Source of the DNA: Methylotetracoccus oryzae
Lineage (GTDB): Bacteria; Pseudomonadota; Gammaproteobacteria; Methylococcales; Methylococcaceae
Assembly: GCF_006175985.1 (NCBI RefSeq)
Contig: NZ_SRSH01000009.1
Location: 1-64,000, forward strand
Reading direction: 5' to 3'
Length of the DNA stretch: 64,000 nucleotides
A program made the position numbers and the translations under genes. Positions 8,473 through 18,100 of the stretch are shown one piece after another. The stretch's first letter is position 1. Each line of letters starts with the position of its first letter. Under the pieces are notes generated by a model. It worked only from the letters and a program-made list of their open reading frames with translations. It was not told where the DNA came from and made no database searches.

Positions 8473-8494
8473 GCGAGGGCCGAGCGGCCCTCGC
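8473..8494 (+). terminator. Perfect 9-bp hairpin after the exported protein gene
   Basis: GCGAGGGCC (8473-8481) pairs exactly with GGCCCTCGC (8486-8494) across a GAGC loop. No T-tract follows, so it is a transcript-end or stability structure rather than a classical terminator. Confidence 0.45.
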
Positions 8495-9816
8495 GAGCCG
8501 TTCGGACTCCGTTCTTTGCTCAAGAATGGGTATGACACGATCCGGGCCTGCAGTCGTGTAGCCCGAATCCGTCTTCTACGGTCTCTCCGCCAAGGAAATG
8601 CGGCGCGTACTCAGCCATGGTTGCGCTGTTGCCGCTTCCCGGTCTGCCGGGACGGGATTTCTCTTTCCTGCCACCGGTTATCGGATCCGGATTCGTCGGC
8701 AAGCTTCCGGCCTTACCTAGTGTATTGACGAAGCCTAGGGGCTTCGTACTGCTGTTTCCATTATCGGTGATGGTTACAGCGGCTTTCGTGTACCTCCCCA
8801 TTACCGTGCGCGCGGATTCATGGCGAAATGCCTGTATGCCGTGAGGCGTGCCAAACAGTCGATGAAGGAGGTTTCGGGTACTGCTTCCGATTTACCTACG
8901 CGTCAGGATACGCTGGGAAAACCCATGCACGAGTCGTTGCGCTTGCTGCAGGACGCCAAGGCGGTTTCCGCGCCTGGAAAAAGGGCCCGAGCGATGTCGA
9001 CCTTTGGGTGCGTTGACGAGCGGCTGCAGGAAGGTCCTGGCCATAGCTGAAATGCGCTCAGGGTTCGCCCGAGACACAGCCGACCCGGATCGTTTCCGCT
9101 TTGGGTACGACGACAGGGGATGGTCTTGGCTCGCGACGGTCCGCGACCGTAGCATGAAAGTCGCAAATTACCTGCTGCGCTTCCCCGGTACGGCGTTCAA
9201 TCGAACCGATGAGCCCGGGAAATCCTGTTGTCGCCTTCGGTAAGCAGAACGCACTGCCGTGCGTCGTATTCGGCAGACGGTATGCCGCCTCCTTGAGTCA
9301 CGAGGGCGGGCATGCGAGCGCGATTCCGCTTCCTTCCAATAGGCTAATCCGGCCATCTGCATCGGCTTCGCGCGCGGCCCTGGTCCTGCTATTCGTTCCG
9401 GTGACATCGAAGGGCAGAGGTCTTCGGTATCATGGCCATTGAACTGGCAGCAATCCATCGCACGAGAGCGAAGCTCTTGTTCCTCATAGGGTCCTGCGTA
9501 CATTTCCGGACTGTCTCTGCTTCTGCAATGAACCGGCGGGCCTGATCCGTTACTGCTGCGGCGAAGCTCGCCCATCTCTGGCCGTGGAGCCTATTCTGCG
9601 TGGCCACGGCTCGGGGTCGATTCCACCCGATGTACGCTCGGCGCGCCGCTGGCTGACCCAAGCGCGCCGCTGCCCATGGCCTATCTTTCCGGTCATCGGT
9701 TTTTCACTTTTCCCGCTTGCCCCCATCTAATGCCTCTCGATCGCCCGGATCGTCGGTTCGGTGGCTCGATATGGTCTTCACCCACGGAAGGCGGGCAAGG
9801 CAGGACGGAGGTTGCC
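8495..9816. other. Gene-poor stretch of 1.3 kb
   Basis: No open frame here has a ribosome site, domain motif or convincing amino-acid composition, although short frames occur on both strands (for example 8617-8844 with a hydrophobic patch). It may be decayed coding sequence. I see no terminal inverted repeats or transposase motifs. Confidence 0.4.
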
Positions 9817-11946
9817 ATGTCTTCATTCAGACCGGAGAGTTACGCCCTGGCTGGCGTGTTGGCATTCATGCTGTGCTTGTCAGCGGCGAATGCCGAAGAG
9901 CCGCTGGTCTTCGTCAGCATGCCGGATACGGCCATGTCCGACTGGTTCTTGGAAGAAGATTTGCCCGCCGACGTCAGCCGATCGGCAGACGAGATTTTCG
10001 GCAGTGTCGCCGCGCTCGCTCCGACTTTCGTGTTGATGGACGGTGATCTCGGGGCGCAGCACTGGTGGAAGCCGGAGTTCCAGGCATGCGCCCCTGAAGC
10101 CGATCTGCAGGGTGTCGTAGCGGCTTGCGCCGATCAAGCCTGGGGCGGACTGAGCGCATACCTGTCGGCCGTGGGGCTCGAGAATCTGCATGTTGCCATG
10201 GGGGATCATGAGATCGGCGGCAATGACTGGCCGCTCGGTCCTCATTCCGACGCGGTGCCGTTCTTCAAGGCGGCTTTTGCCAAACACTTTACGCGGAAGC
10301 CGGAAGGGGAGTCGCGGTACGATGGCGACATCGGTGGTGTGCCCATGCGTCCGGTAGGTACTCCCTACGAGCACACGTCGCATGCGTTCCAGGCCGGCAA
10401 CCTGTTGGTCGTGTCGGTTGACGAATACCAGCAAATCGACCCGGCACAGGTTCTCGGTCCGCGCGGTTCGGTGCTGATTTCCGTGAATGCGGCCGATGGT
10501 CATCTGCAATGGCTGGATGCCCTGCTGGGGGCCGCTCGCCAGGATCCCGGCATCAGCCACATCATCGTGCAGGGCCATGTACCGGTCATCTCTCCGGTCA
10601 GGGCGTTCGCGTCGAGCATGAATTTCATGGATGAATACGATGACTCTGCCTTCTGGCAGGTGTTGCGCAAGCACGCCGTTGATCTCTATTTTGCCGGTGA
10701 TGTCCATGAAACGACGGTTACCAGGGACAAGGCTTCGAATCTGCTCCAGGTTACTCACGGTGCCGGATTCCGGGGGAATATGGGGTTTCTGGTCGTCCGT
10801 GTCTACGGCGACCGGATCGAGTTGGAGCAGCGGTCTCGTCACGAAGACCCCGGAGGCGGTGTGTCGTTTGTCCCCGAAAGCACGCTACTCCTAGACAAGT
10901 CGTCGGGAACCCCGCAGCACTCTTTCACCGGGGAAGCCCTGAAGCCTATCGATCCGGCGGGGTTGCAGGTGCACTACTCCTTCGACGACGACGCGGCCGG
11001 TCTCGCCAAGAACAGCGGTGGGTTCGGTCACCGCTACGACAGTAGGAAGGTGAACGTAAAGCGTGTCGCTGCCGGCAAACTCGGTGCGGCTGCCTACTTT
11101 CGGCATGCGGATCGAAGCAGATTGCTCAGCACCGGGATCACGCCGGTCGCCGGCGACCGTGCCCGAACGGTCGCGATGTGGATCAAGAAGCCTTCCGACC
11201 GACCCGGTTATCTCTATCCCTCGGGCCAGTTCTGGAAGAACGACTATGGGCTGTTTCGGTTCTTCGTCGGGAGCGGCCAACTGGGTTTGGAAGTCGGGGT
11301 CGGGAAGCGAGTGATGGCTGCGCAAGGCGACGTGCAGGTCAATGACGGTATGTGGCATCACGTTGCCGTCACGTTTCCGGGCAGGGGAGCCACTTTGGAT
11401 GATGTGCGCTTCTACATCGATGGCCTGGCCTATCTGCCGCAAGGCGAGAATCCTGAGACCATCTTCACCGAAGCGGAGGTCAACTCGATGATGGTCGGGG
11501 GTACGCCGAGTCCCCGGATGATGCCCGGCTGGACGGGCGGCATCGACGACTTCGCAATCTGGTCATCGGCACACACGGCACCGATGGTCGCCGCGATGGT
11601 CAGTTGCGCGAACCAACTGGGCTATGACGCCGGTGAAATGGAGAGCCTGTTCAGGCTTTATAGGGACGGACAGGGGCAAGCGTCCGTCAAGGGAGTCACC
11701 TGGGAATACGATGCTGCCGTGGGCGGGGAAGCCGGTGTATGTGCTCAGGACGGAGATTCGGGCCGTCTTACGCTCGCGCTGGATGGCGAAGGCCGAGGTG
11801 TAGCCGTCCGTGTCGCCGATGACCCCACGGATCCCACGGATCCCACGGATCCCACGGATCCTGTGGTCCCTACGGATCCTGTAGTCCCTGCGGATCCTGT
11901 AGTCCCTACGGATCCTGTAGTCCCTGCGGATCCTGTGAGTCCATAG
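9817..11946 (+). CDS. Exported metallophosphoesterase with LamG-like domain and repeat tail
   Basis: This 709-residue protein starts at an ATG behind GGACGGAGG and carries the signal peptide LAGVLAFMLCLSAANA. Residues about 30-330 form a calcineurin-type phosphoesterase domain with GDL (76-78), GDHE (129-132), GH (253-254) and GDVH (294-297). The usual first metal motif DxH is not visible (the region reads VFVSMPDTAMSDW), so activity is uncertain. Residues about 360-650 look like a LamG/concanavalin-type domain (HYSFDDDAAG, MWHHVAVTFPG, FYIDG, IDDFAIW). The end is a Pro/Asp/Thr/Val repeat coded by tandem DNA repeats. It is a paralogue of the protein at 23204-25639: both share GDHE-G-N-WP, RYDG, RPVGTPY and WQV-RKH-VD-Y. 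Substrate unknown. Confidence 0.75.
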   Translation: MSSFRPESYALAGVLAFMLCLSAANAEEPLVFVSMPDTAMSDWFLEEDLPADVSRSADEIFGSVAALAPTFVLMDGDLGAQHWWKPEFQACAPEADLQGVVAACADQAWGGLSAYLSAVGLENLHVAMGDHEIGGNDWPLGPHSDAVPFFKAAFAKHFTRKPEGESRYDGDIGGVPMRPVGTPYEHTSHAFQAGNLLVVSVDEYQQIDPAQVLGPRGSVLISVNAADGHLQWLDALLGAARQDPGISHIIVQGHVPVISPVRAFASSMNFMDEYDDSAFWQVLRKHAVDLYFAGDVHETTVTRDKASNLLQVTHGAGFRGNMGFLVVRVYGDRIELEQRSRHEDPGGGVSFVPESTLLLDKSSGTPQHSFTGEALKPIDPAGLQVHYSFDDDAAGLAKNSGGFGHRYDSRKVNVKRVAAGKLGAAAYFRHADRSRLLSTGITPVAGDRARTVAMWIKKPSDRPGYLYPSGQFWKNDYGLFRFFVGSGQLGLEVGVGKRVMAAQGDVQVNDGMWHHVAVTFPGRGATLDDVRFYIDGLAYLPQGENPETIFTEAEVNSMMVGGTPSPRMMPGWTGGIDDFAIWSSAHTAPMVAAMVSCANQLGYDAGEMESLFRLYRDGQGQASVKGVTWEYDAAVGGEAGVCAQDGDSGRLTLALDGEGRGVAVRVADDPTDPTDPTDPTDPVVPTDPVVPADPVVPTDPVVPADPVSP
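11821..11940 (+). repeat. In-frame tandem repeats, 9-nt then 18-nt units
   Basis: About four copies of a 9-base unit (CCCACGGAT, coding P-T-D) are followed by about five copies of an 18-base unit (ACGGATCCTGTAGTCCCT and a GCGGAT variant alternating, giving a 36-base higher period; coding T/A-D-P-V-V-P). The gene stops inside the array. In the last unit CCTGTAGTCC has become CCTGTGAGTCC, a one-base gain that shifts the frame to a TAG. Confidence 0.9.
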
Positions 11947-12100
11947 CACTACCGCGCCCGACATGACATGCTCCGGCGCCATGACCTCATTCTTCGATGT
12001 GGGCTTATCCTTTCTTTGGATAGGCATTGTTAAGTCGATGTCTTCCGGTCCTGTTGGTGCTGAAGTGGCCGGGGAGTGAAAGAATGGCTTACTCTCCGGC

Positions 12101-12129
12101 TTGAACCCCCGCCGGCGCCTCGGTAGACT
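12101..12129 (+). promoter_or_regulatory. Promoter of the lexA-imuA-imuB-dnaE2 cassette
   Basis: A -35 element TTGAAC (12101-12106) and a -10 element TAGACT (12124-12129) are separated by exactly 17 bases. Transcription should start near 12136, inside the LexA palindrome that begins one base after the -10. This leaves a leader of only about 15-27 bases. Confidence 0.65.
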
Positions 12130-12130
12130 G

Positions 12131-12155
12131 TCCATAAGAACAGTGTTCTTATGGA
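12131..12155 (+). promoter_or_regulatory. LexA operator, 25-bp perfect palindrome
   Basis: The half-site TCCATAAGAACA (12131-12142) is repeated as its exact reverse complement TGTTCTTATGGA (12144-12155) around a central G. The core GAAC-N3-GTTC differs from the E. coli SOS box CTGT-N8-ACAG. It covers the predicted transcription start and the first ATG of the lexA frame (12151), so a bound repressor would block its own cassette. Assignment to LexA is inferred from its position. Confidence 0.75.
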
Positions 12156-12162
12156 CAGAAAA

Positions 12163-12774
12163 ATGAAGCCGATTTCACCCCGTCAGCAGGATATCCTCAA
12201 CTTCATCCGGCAGTTCATCGAGCAGGAAGAGTTTCCGCCGACGATCGCCGAGATCACTCGGGCTCTGGGCCTCAAGTCCCCGCACGGCGTCCGCGAGCAA
12301 TTGCAGGCGCTGGCGCGCAAGGGGGCGATCGAGCTGATACCTTCGGCTTCGCGCGGTATCCGCCTGCTGCAAAAGGCAGCGGAGCAGGACGGTTTGCCGC
12401 TGATCGGCAAGGTTGCGGCCGGCCGGCCGCTGATGACCGAAGCGAACGTCGAGCAGTACTGCAAACTCGGTCCCGAACTGTTCCAGAACAAGGCGGATTA
12501 CCTGTTGCGGGTGCAGGGCTCGAGCATGCGCGATGCCGGCATCCTCGACGGCGACCTGCTGGTCGTGCAGCAAGCGGCCGAGGCGCGCAGTGGCCAGATC
12601 GTCGTGGCGCGGCTGCATGATGAGGTCACCGTCAAGACGCTGCGGCTGGCGGGCGAGATGGCCTATCTGGAACCCGCCAATCCGGAGTTTCCGGTGCTCG
12701 CCGTGGACTTGAGCAAGCAGGAACTCAGTATCGAAGGCGTCGTCGTCGGCGTGATCCGCAACCGCATCGACTGA
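12163..12774 (+). CDS. lexA: LexA-type SOS repressor
   Basis: This 203-residue repressor controls the SOS response; RecA-stimulated self-cleavage inactivates it. The N-terminal winged helix (SPRQQDILNFIRQFIEQEEFPPTIAEI) is followed by the peptidase domain with the Ala86-Gly87 cleavage site in GKVAAGRP, Ser121 in GSSMRDAG and Lys158 in VTVKTLRL; the Ser-Lys spacing of 37 equals that of E. coli LexA. The start at 12163 gives the family-typical MKPISPRQQ; an in-frame ATG at 12151 would lie inside the operator. Neither has a good ribosome site. It heads the lexA-imuA-imuB-dnaE2 cassette, so it may be a second, cassette-specific LexA. Confidence 0.92.
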   Translation: MKPISPRQQDILNFIRQFIEQEEFPPTIAEITRALGLKSPHGVREQLQALARKGAIELIPSASRGIRLLQKAAEQDGLPLIGKVAAGRPLMTEANVEQYCKLGPELFQNKADYLLRVQGSSMRDAGILDGDLLVVQQAAEARSGQIVVARLHDEVTVKTLRLAGEMAYLEPANPEFPVLAVDLSKQELSIEGVVVGVIRNRID

Positions 12775-12782
12775 AGGTGGCC

Positions 12783-13400
12783 ATGAACGCGGATCTGGAG
12801 TCGCTGTTGCGGACCGACCGCCGGATCTGGCGCGGCAAAGGCGGGCCTAAGGCGTCGTTCCCGGTCATCGCGAGCGGCTTTGCCGAACTGGACCGGCTAT
12901 TGCCGGGCGGCGGCTGGCCTTACCCGGCGCTGATCGAGATTCTGGCACCGGTCTGGGGCATCGGCGAACTGAGTTTATTACTGCCGGCGATGCGGCAACT
13001 GAACCGCGACGGCCGCTGGCTGGTCTGGATTGCGCCGCCGTTCGTGCCCTATGCGCCGGCATTGGCTGGCCAGGGGCTGGACCTGCGGCGCACGCTGGTT
13101 GTCGATATCCCGGATTCGGACACGGATCGCTGGTGGAGCATGGAAAAGCTGCTGCGTCATCCGGGGGCCGGGCTGGTCATGGCCTGGCCGCAACGGATCC
13201 AGCCGGTGATGCTGCGTCGCCTGCAACTGGCTGCGGAAGAAGGCGGAACGATCGGCGTGCTGTTTCACGGACAGCACGCCAGCAGCACGGTGGCCGCGCT
13301 GCGGCTGGCCTTGGCACCGACGGAGGGTGGGCTGGAGGTGCGGGTGCTCAAGGCGCGCGGCGGATGGGCGGGAGGCGCGGTGAGGCTCGGGTTCGGTTGA
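12783..13400 (+). CDS. imuA: ImuA, mutasome accessory protein
   Basis: This 205-residue protein is a RecA/SulA-related partner of ImuB and DnaE2 in damage-induced mutagenic synthesis. Typical features are the beginning FPVIASGFAELDRLLPGGGWP, the segment LIEILAPVWGIGELSLLLPA, and MAWPQRIQPVMLRRLQLAAEEGG. The ATG at 12783 lies 8 bases after the lexA stop and is preceded by AAGGTGG, so I prefer it to the GTG at 12777. It is translated with lexA from the same SOS promoter. Length is normal for the short ImuA form. Confidence 0.88.
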   Translation: MNADLESLLRTDRRIWRGKGGPKASFPVIASGFAELDRLLPGGGWPYPALIEILAPVWGIGELSLLLPAMRQLNRDGRWLVWIAPPFVPYAPALAGQGLDLRRTLVVDIPDSDTDRWWSMEKLLRHPGAGLVMAWPQRIQPVMLRRLQLAAEEGGTIGVLFHGQHASSTVAALRLALAPTEGGLEVRVLKARGGWAGGAVRLGFG

Positions 13401-13668
13401 TCGATGCTCGAACCGCTTCCATTGAGGAAACGGCATTCGGGTGATGGGCGGCCGGTCGATATCCCCCGCTGGCTCGCCTGTTGGCTATCGATTCCGAGCC
13501 GGGTACCGTCCTCGACGAAATCCCGTACCTACCCTCCAGCCTCGAATACGCCCGCCACGTCGCAGTTACCACGGATGAGTCGCCTGGCGGGATTCATTGC
13601 AGGCGCTTCGGAGCGATCCAACCATGCTGGCTGAAGTTGCGATTACCTCTTTAAGGAGCCCGGATCGC

Positions 13669-15117
13669 GTGCCGGACGACCCTCGGGGTGTGTGTTCGGG
13701 GTCGCCGGGTCCGCTCTGGCTGTGCGCTCACTTCCCGGATCTGTCGCGGGACGTGCTGCCGCTGCCGGCCGATCGGCCGGCAGCCGTGATCGAGACCGCG
13801 AAGGGCCGACCGCTGCTCCAGGCAACGAATATCTGGGCCGCCGGATACGGCTTGGCACCGGGCCTGCCTTTGTCGGCCGCGTACGCGCTGTGTCCGGACC
13901 TGGTTATTGCCGAGCGCGATCCGGACCGGGAGCGACAGGCTTTGGAGCGCCTTGCCCGCTGTGCGCTCGGTTTTACGCCGTGGGTCAGCCTCGATTTGGC
14001 GCCGGCCCTGCTGCTCGAAGTCCGCGGCAGCCTGAAGCTGTTCGGTGGGCTGGAGGTGCTGACGAGCCAGTTGATGGACCGGCTGGCAGCCTCAGGCCAC
14101 CGCGCAGTGTGCGCGGCGACGCCGTCCCCTTATGCCAGTGCGCTGCTGGCTCGATGGGGACGGGAGGCGGCGGTCGAGCACGTCGAGGAGTTACGTTCGG
14201 CCCTCGGCGATCTGCCCGGCGCTGCGCTGGGGCTCGATGAACGCACGCACGAGCGTTTGCTGAAGGCCGGGCTCGCGACGTTGCGCGATCTGTGGCGGTT
14301 GCCGCGCGAGGGTCTGGTCCGGCGCTACGGTACCGAGTTGCTGCTGCGTCTGGATCGAGCCGCCGGCCTGCTCGCGACGCCGCTGCGCGAATTCCGCTCG
14401 CCGCCCTGTTTCCATGCCCGGTTCGAACTGTCGTCCGAAACCGATCGTCTGGCCTATTTCTTTCCGGCCATCGAGCAGTTATTGCAGCGTCTGAGTGACT
14501 TTCTGTACGAGCGGGATGCCGGGCTAACCCGCCTGCACCTTGCCCTGGAGCATCGCGACCGGCCGCCGACCCGCTTGAAGCAGGGTTCGCGCCGGCCCGA
14601 GCGCGCTGCCGCGCATTTCGGCCGCTTGCTGCGCGAGCGCCTGGAACGGCTGTCGTTGCCGGCCCCGGTCTGTGCCGTCGCAGTGTCCAGTGCGGCGCTC
14701 GTGCCGTGGGCTGCCGTGGCGACGGATCTTTTCGGGCAGTGCGCCGATGAGGCGGCCGATTGGCAGCAACTGCTCGATCAACTGGAGGCCCGACTCGGCC
14801 CGCAGGCGCTCAAGCCTTTGGTGCTTCGCGCCGATCATCGGCCGGAGCGGGCCTGCGGCGGTACCGCGCAAGCGCTGGCGGCGCCGTCCAGGTTGGCACC
14901 GCGTCCGCTATGGCTGCTAGCCCGGCCGCGTCGGGTGCCGCGCGGCGAACTGGCCGTCATTCGACCGCAGCCCGAACGCATCGAGAGCGGCTGGTGGGAC
15001 GCGGCCGGTATCCGTCGCGACTACCACGTCGCGACCGACCGGCGCGGCGCGAAGCTCTGGATCTACCGCGAACTCGAGCGTCCCGACCGGTGGTATCTGC
15101 ATGGCCTGTTCGGATGA
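13669..15117 (+). CDS. imuB: ImuB, Y-family polymerase-like protein
   Basis: This 482-residue protein has the Y-family polymerase fold and links DnaE2 to the beta clamp; family members are not active polymerases. It begins PLWLCAHFPDLSRDVLPLP where active enzymes have the catalytic DxD, and the SxDE motif is replaced by VSLDLAPALLLEV, so key acidic residues are absent as expected. A GTG at 13669 has AAGGAG ten bases upstream; an ATG at 13624 is an alternative. The gap of 268 bases after imuA is long for this operon. The 3-prime end overlaps dnaE2 by 17 bases. Confidence 0.88.
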   Translation: MPDDPRGVCSGSPGPLWLCAHFPDLSRDVLPLPADRPAAVIETAKGRPLLQATNIWAAGYGLAPGLPLSAAYALCPDLVIAERDPDRERQALERLARCALGFTPWVSLDLAPALLLEVRGSLKLFGGLEVLTSQLMDRLAASGHRAVCAATPSPYASALLARWGREAAVEHVEELRSALGDLPGAALGLDERTHERLLKAGLATLRDLWRLPREGLVRRYGTELLLRLDRAAGLLATPLREFRSPPCFHARFELSSETDRLAYFFPAIEQLLQRLSDFLYERDAGLTRLHLALEHRDRPPTRLKQGSRRPERAAAHFGRLLRERLERLSLPAPVCAVAVSSAALVPWAAVATDLFGQCADEAADWQQLLDQLEARLGPQALKPLVLRADHRPERACGGTAQALAAPSRLAPRPLWLLARPRRVPRGELAVIRPQPERIESGWWDAAGIRRDYHVATDRRGAKLWIYRELERPDRWYLHGLFG

Positions 15118-18100
15118 TTGCGGGGATCTCGATAATTCGGGAATCTCCTATGCCGAGCTCCATGCGCTAAGCAATTACAGCTTTCTGCGCGGTGCCTCCC
15201 ACCCGGAGGAACTGGTCGCAGAAGCCGCCCGGCTCGGCTATGCCGCGCTGGCCCTGACCGATGAATGTTCGCTGTCCGGGATGGTCAAGGCGCATCAGGA
15301 AGCGCGCAAACAGGCCCTGCCGCTGATTATCGGCAGCGAGTTCCGGCTCGAGGATGGGTTCAGGTTCGTGCTGCTGGCAACGAACCGGGCCGGCTACGGG
15401 CAGTTGTCGGCCTTCATCACGCTGGGCCGGCGGCAGGCCCCGAAGGGCTGTTACCGCTTGAACCGCGAGCAGTTGGCCGAGCATCCATTAACGGATTGCC
15501 TGGCGATCTGGTTGCCGCAAGCCGCCCCTGTCGACGCGGATGGCCTCTGGCTGGCGCAGCGCTTTCCAGGGCGCTCCTGGCTCGCCGTAGAACTGTTCCT
15601 GAACGGTGGCGATCGTCAGCGCCTTGCCGAATTGCAGGCGCTGGCTGGTCGTGTCGGGCTGCCTCCGGTTGCCTGCAATGACGTGCATATGCACTGCCGT
15701 GAACGGCAGATTCTGCAGGACACGTTGACCGCGATTCGCTTGAAGCGGCCGGTTGCCGAACTGGGTTATGCGCTGTTTCCGAATGCCGAGCGGCACCTGC
15801 GCCCGCGGCCTCGCCTGACCCGGATCTACCCGGCGGAACTGCTCGCCGAAACGATGCGCATCGCCGAACGCTGCCGTTTTTCCCTGGACGAACTGCGCTA
15901 CGAGTATCCGCAGGAACTCGTGCCGGAAGGCCATAGCCCGACCTCGTGGTTGCGGCATCTGACAGAGGATGGGTTGGCGCTGCGCTGGCCGGACGGCGCG
16001 CCCGGTAAGGTGCTGAAGCAGGTTGAGCACGAACTGCGGCTGGTCGCAGATATGGCTTACGAGCCGTTCTTCCTGACGGTTCACGATGTGGTCGGGTTCG
16101 CGCGGCAGCGCGGCATCCTGTATCAGGGCCGCGGTTCGGCCGCCAATTCGGCAGTCTGCTATTGCCTGGGGATCACCGAGGTGGATCCCGGCCGGCTCGA
16201 CCTGTTGTTCGAACGCTTCATCTCCCGGGAGCGGGACGAGCCGCCCGACATCGACGTCGACTTCGAGCACGAGCGGCGCGAGGAAGTCATCCAGTATCTC
16301 TATCGCAAATACGGCCGGCACCGCGCTGCGCTGGCGGCGAGCCTGACGACCTACCGGGCCAAGAGCGCGGTGCGCGATGTCGCGAAGGCGCTGGGCCTGG
16401 GGCTGGCCCAGGTCGATGCGCTGGCGCAGACGCTGGATTATTGGGATAGCTCCGAGACGCTGGCAACTCGCCTTCGAGAGGCCGGGTTGTCGCCCGACAG
16501 CCCGACGACCCGGCGACTGCTGTCATTGTCCCAGGCCTTGATCGGCTTCCCGCGTCACCTGTCGCAACATGTCGGCGGTTTCGTGATCGCCGCCGACGAA
16601 CTGTCGAATCTGGTGCCGGTCGAGAACGCGACGATGCCGGAGCGGACCGTGATCCAGTGGGACAAGGACGATCTGGAGGCCTTGGGGTTGCTGAAGGTCG
16701 ACGTGCTCGCGCTCGGCATGCTGACGGCGATCCGCAAGGCCTTGGGCTATCTCGAGACCAGCACCGGCCGGCCATGGTCGCTGGCCGCGATTCCGCCCGA
16801 AGACCCGGCGGTCTATGCGATGCTGCAGCGGGGCGACAGCATGGGCGTGTTCCAGGTCGAATCGCGCGCACAGATGACCATGCTGCCGCGTCTGAAACCG
16901 GCGAATTACTACGACCTCGTGATCGAGATCGCGATCGTCCGGCCGGGCCCGATCCAGGGCGAGATGGTTCATCCGTACCTTGCCCGTCGCAGCGGCAGGG
17001 AGCCGGTAACCTACCCGAGTCCGGCGGTCGAAAAGGTGTTGAAGCGCACGCTGGGCGTTCCGATCTTCCAGGAGCAGGTGATGCAACTCGCGATGGTCGC
17101 CGCCGGCTTCACGGCCGGTGAGGCCGACCAGTTGCGCCGTGCGATGGCGGCCTGGCGCCGCCGCGGCGAGCTGGACCGCTTCGAGCAGAAACTGCTCGCC
17201 GGCATGCGCGCGCGCGGCTATACGGAGCAGTTCGCGCAGCAGATCTACAAACAGATCCGCGGCTTCGGTGAGTACGGTTTCCCGGAATCACATTCGGCTA
17301 GTTTCGCGCTGCTGGCCTATGCCTCGGCGTGGTTGAAATGCCACCATCCGGCCGCCTTCGTCTGCGCGCTGCTGAACAGCCAGCCGATGGGCTTTTACGC
17401 TCCGTCACAGTTGATTCAGGATGCGATGCGCCATAGTGTCGAGATCCGGTCGTTGGACGTACGTTACAGCGATTGGGACTGCACGCTGGAACCGCCGGAA
17501 CAGCTCCATCCCGCCGTGCGGCTCGGGCTGCGGCTCGTGAAAGGGCTGTCGTGGGCGGGTGCCGGGCGGATCGTTGCCGCGCGTGCCGCGAGGCCCTATG
17601 CCGACGTGCAGGATCTTTCCCTGCGCGCGGCGCTGGATCGCCGCGATCTGGAGAGTCTGGCCGCGGCCGATGCGCTGCACGGACTGACCGGCCACCGCCG
17701 GCGGGCCTTCTGGGAAGCGGCTGGCGTCGAGGCGCCGACGCCGCTGTATTCCGAGCCGGCCCGCGACGAGGCAGTGCCGCTGCTGCGCGCGCCGCGCGAG
17801 CATGAGGATATCGTCGCCGACTATGCTTCAACCGGCCTGAGCCTGCGCCGCCATCCGCTGGCCTTGCTGCGCCCTCGTCTGGAGCGCCTCGGCATCCGGA
17901 CGGCACAGGATTTGTGGGGGTTGCGGAATGGCACGGCGGTGCGGGTTGCCGGGCTGGTGCTCTGCCGCCAGCGACCCCAGACCGCTGCCGGTGTCACCTT
18001 CGTCACGATCGAAGACGAGACCGGTCATGTGAACCTGATCATCTGGCCGAGCACCGCCGAGGCGCAGCGCAAAGCCTTGTTGCAATCCCGGATCCTGCTA

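Noticed and set aside
8617-8844. Frame of 75 codons with a hydrophobic stretch
   Set aside because: No ribosome site and no family; surrounding DNA looks non-coding on both strands.
11821-11940. CRISPR-like array
   Set aside because: The repeats are contiguous 9- and 18-base in-frame coding units without spacers.
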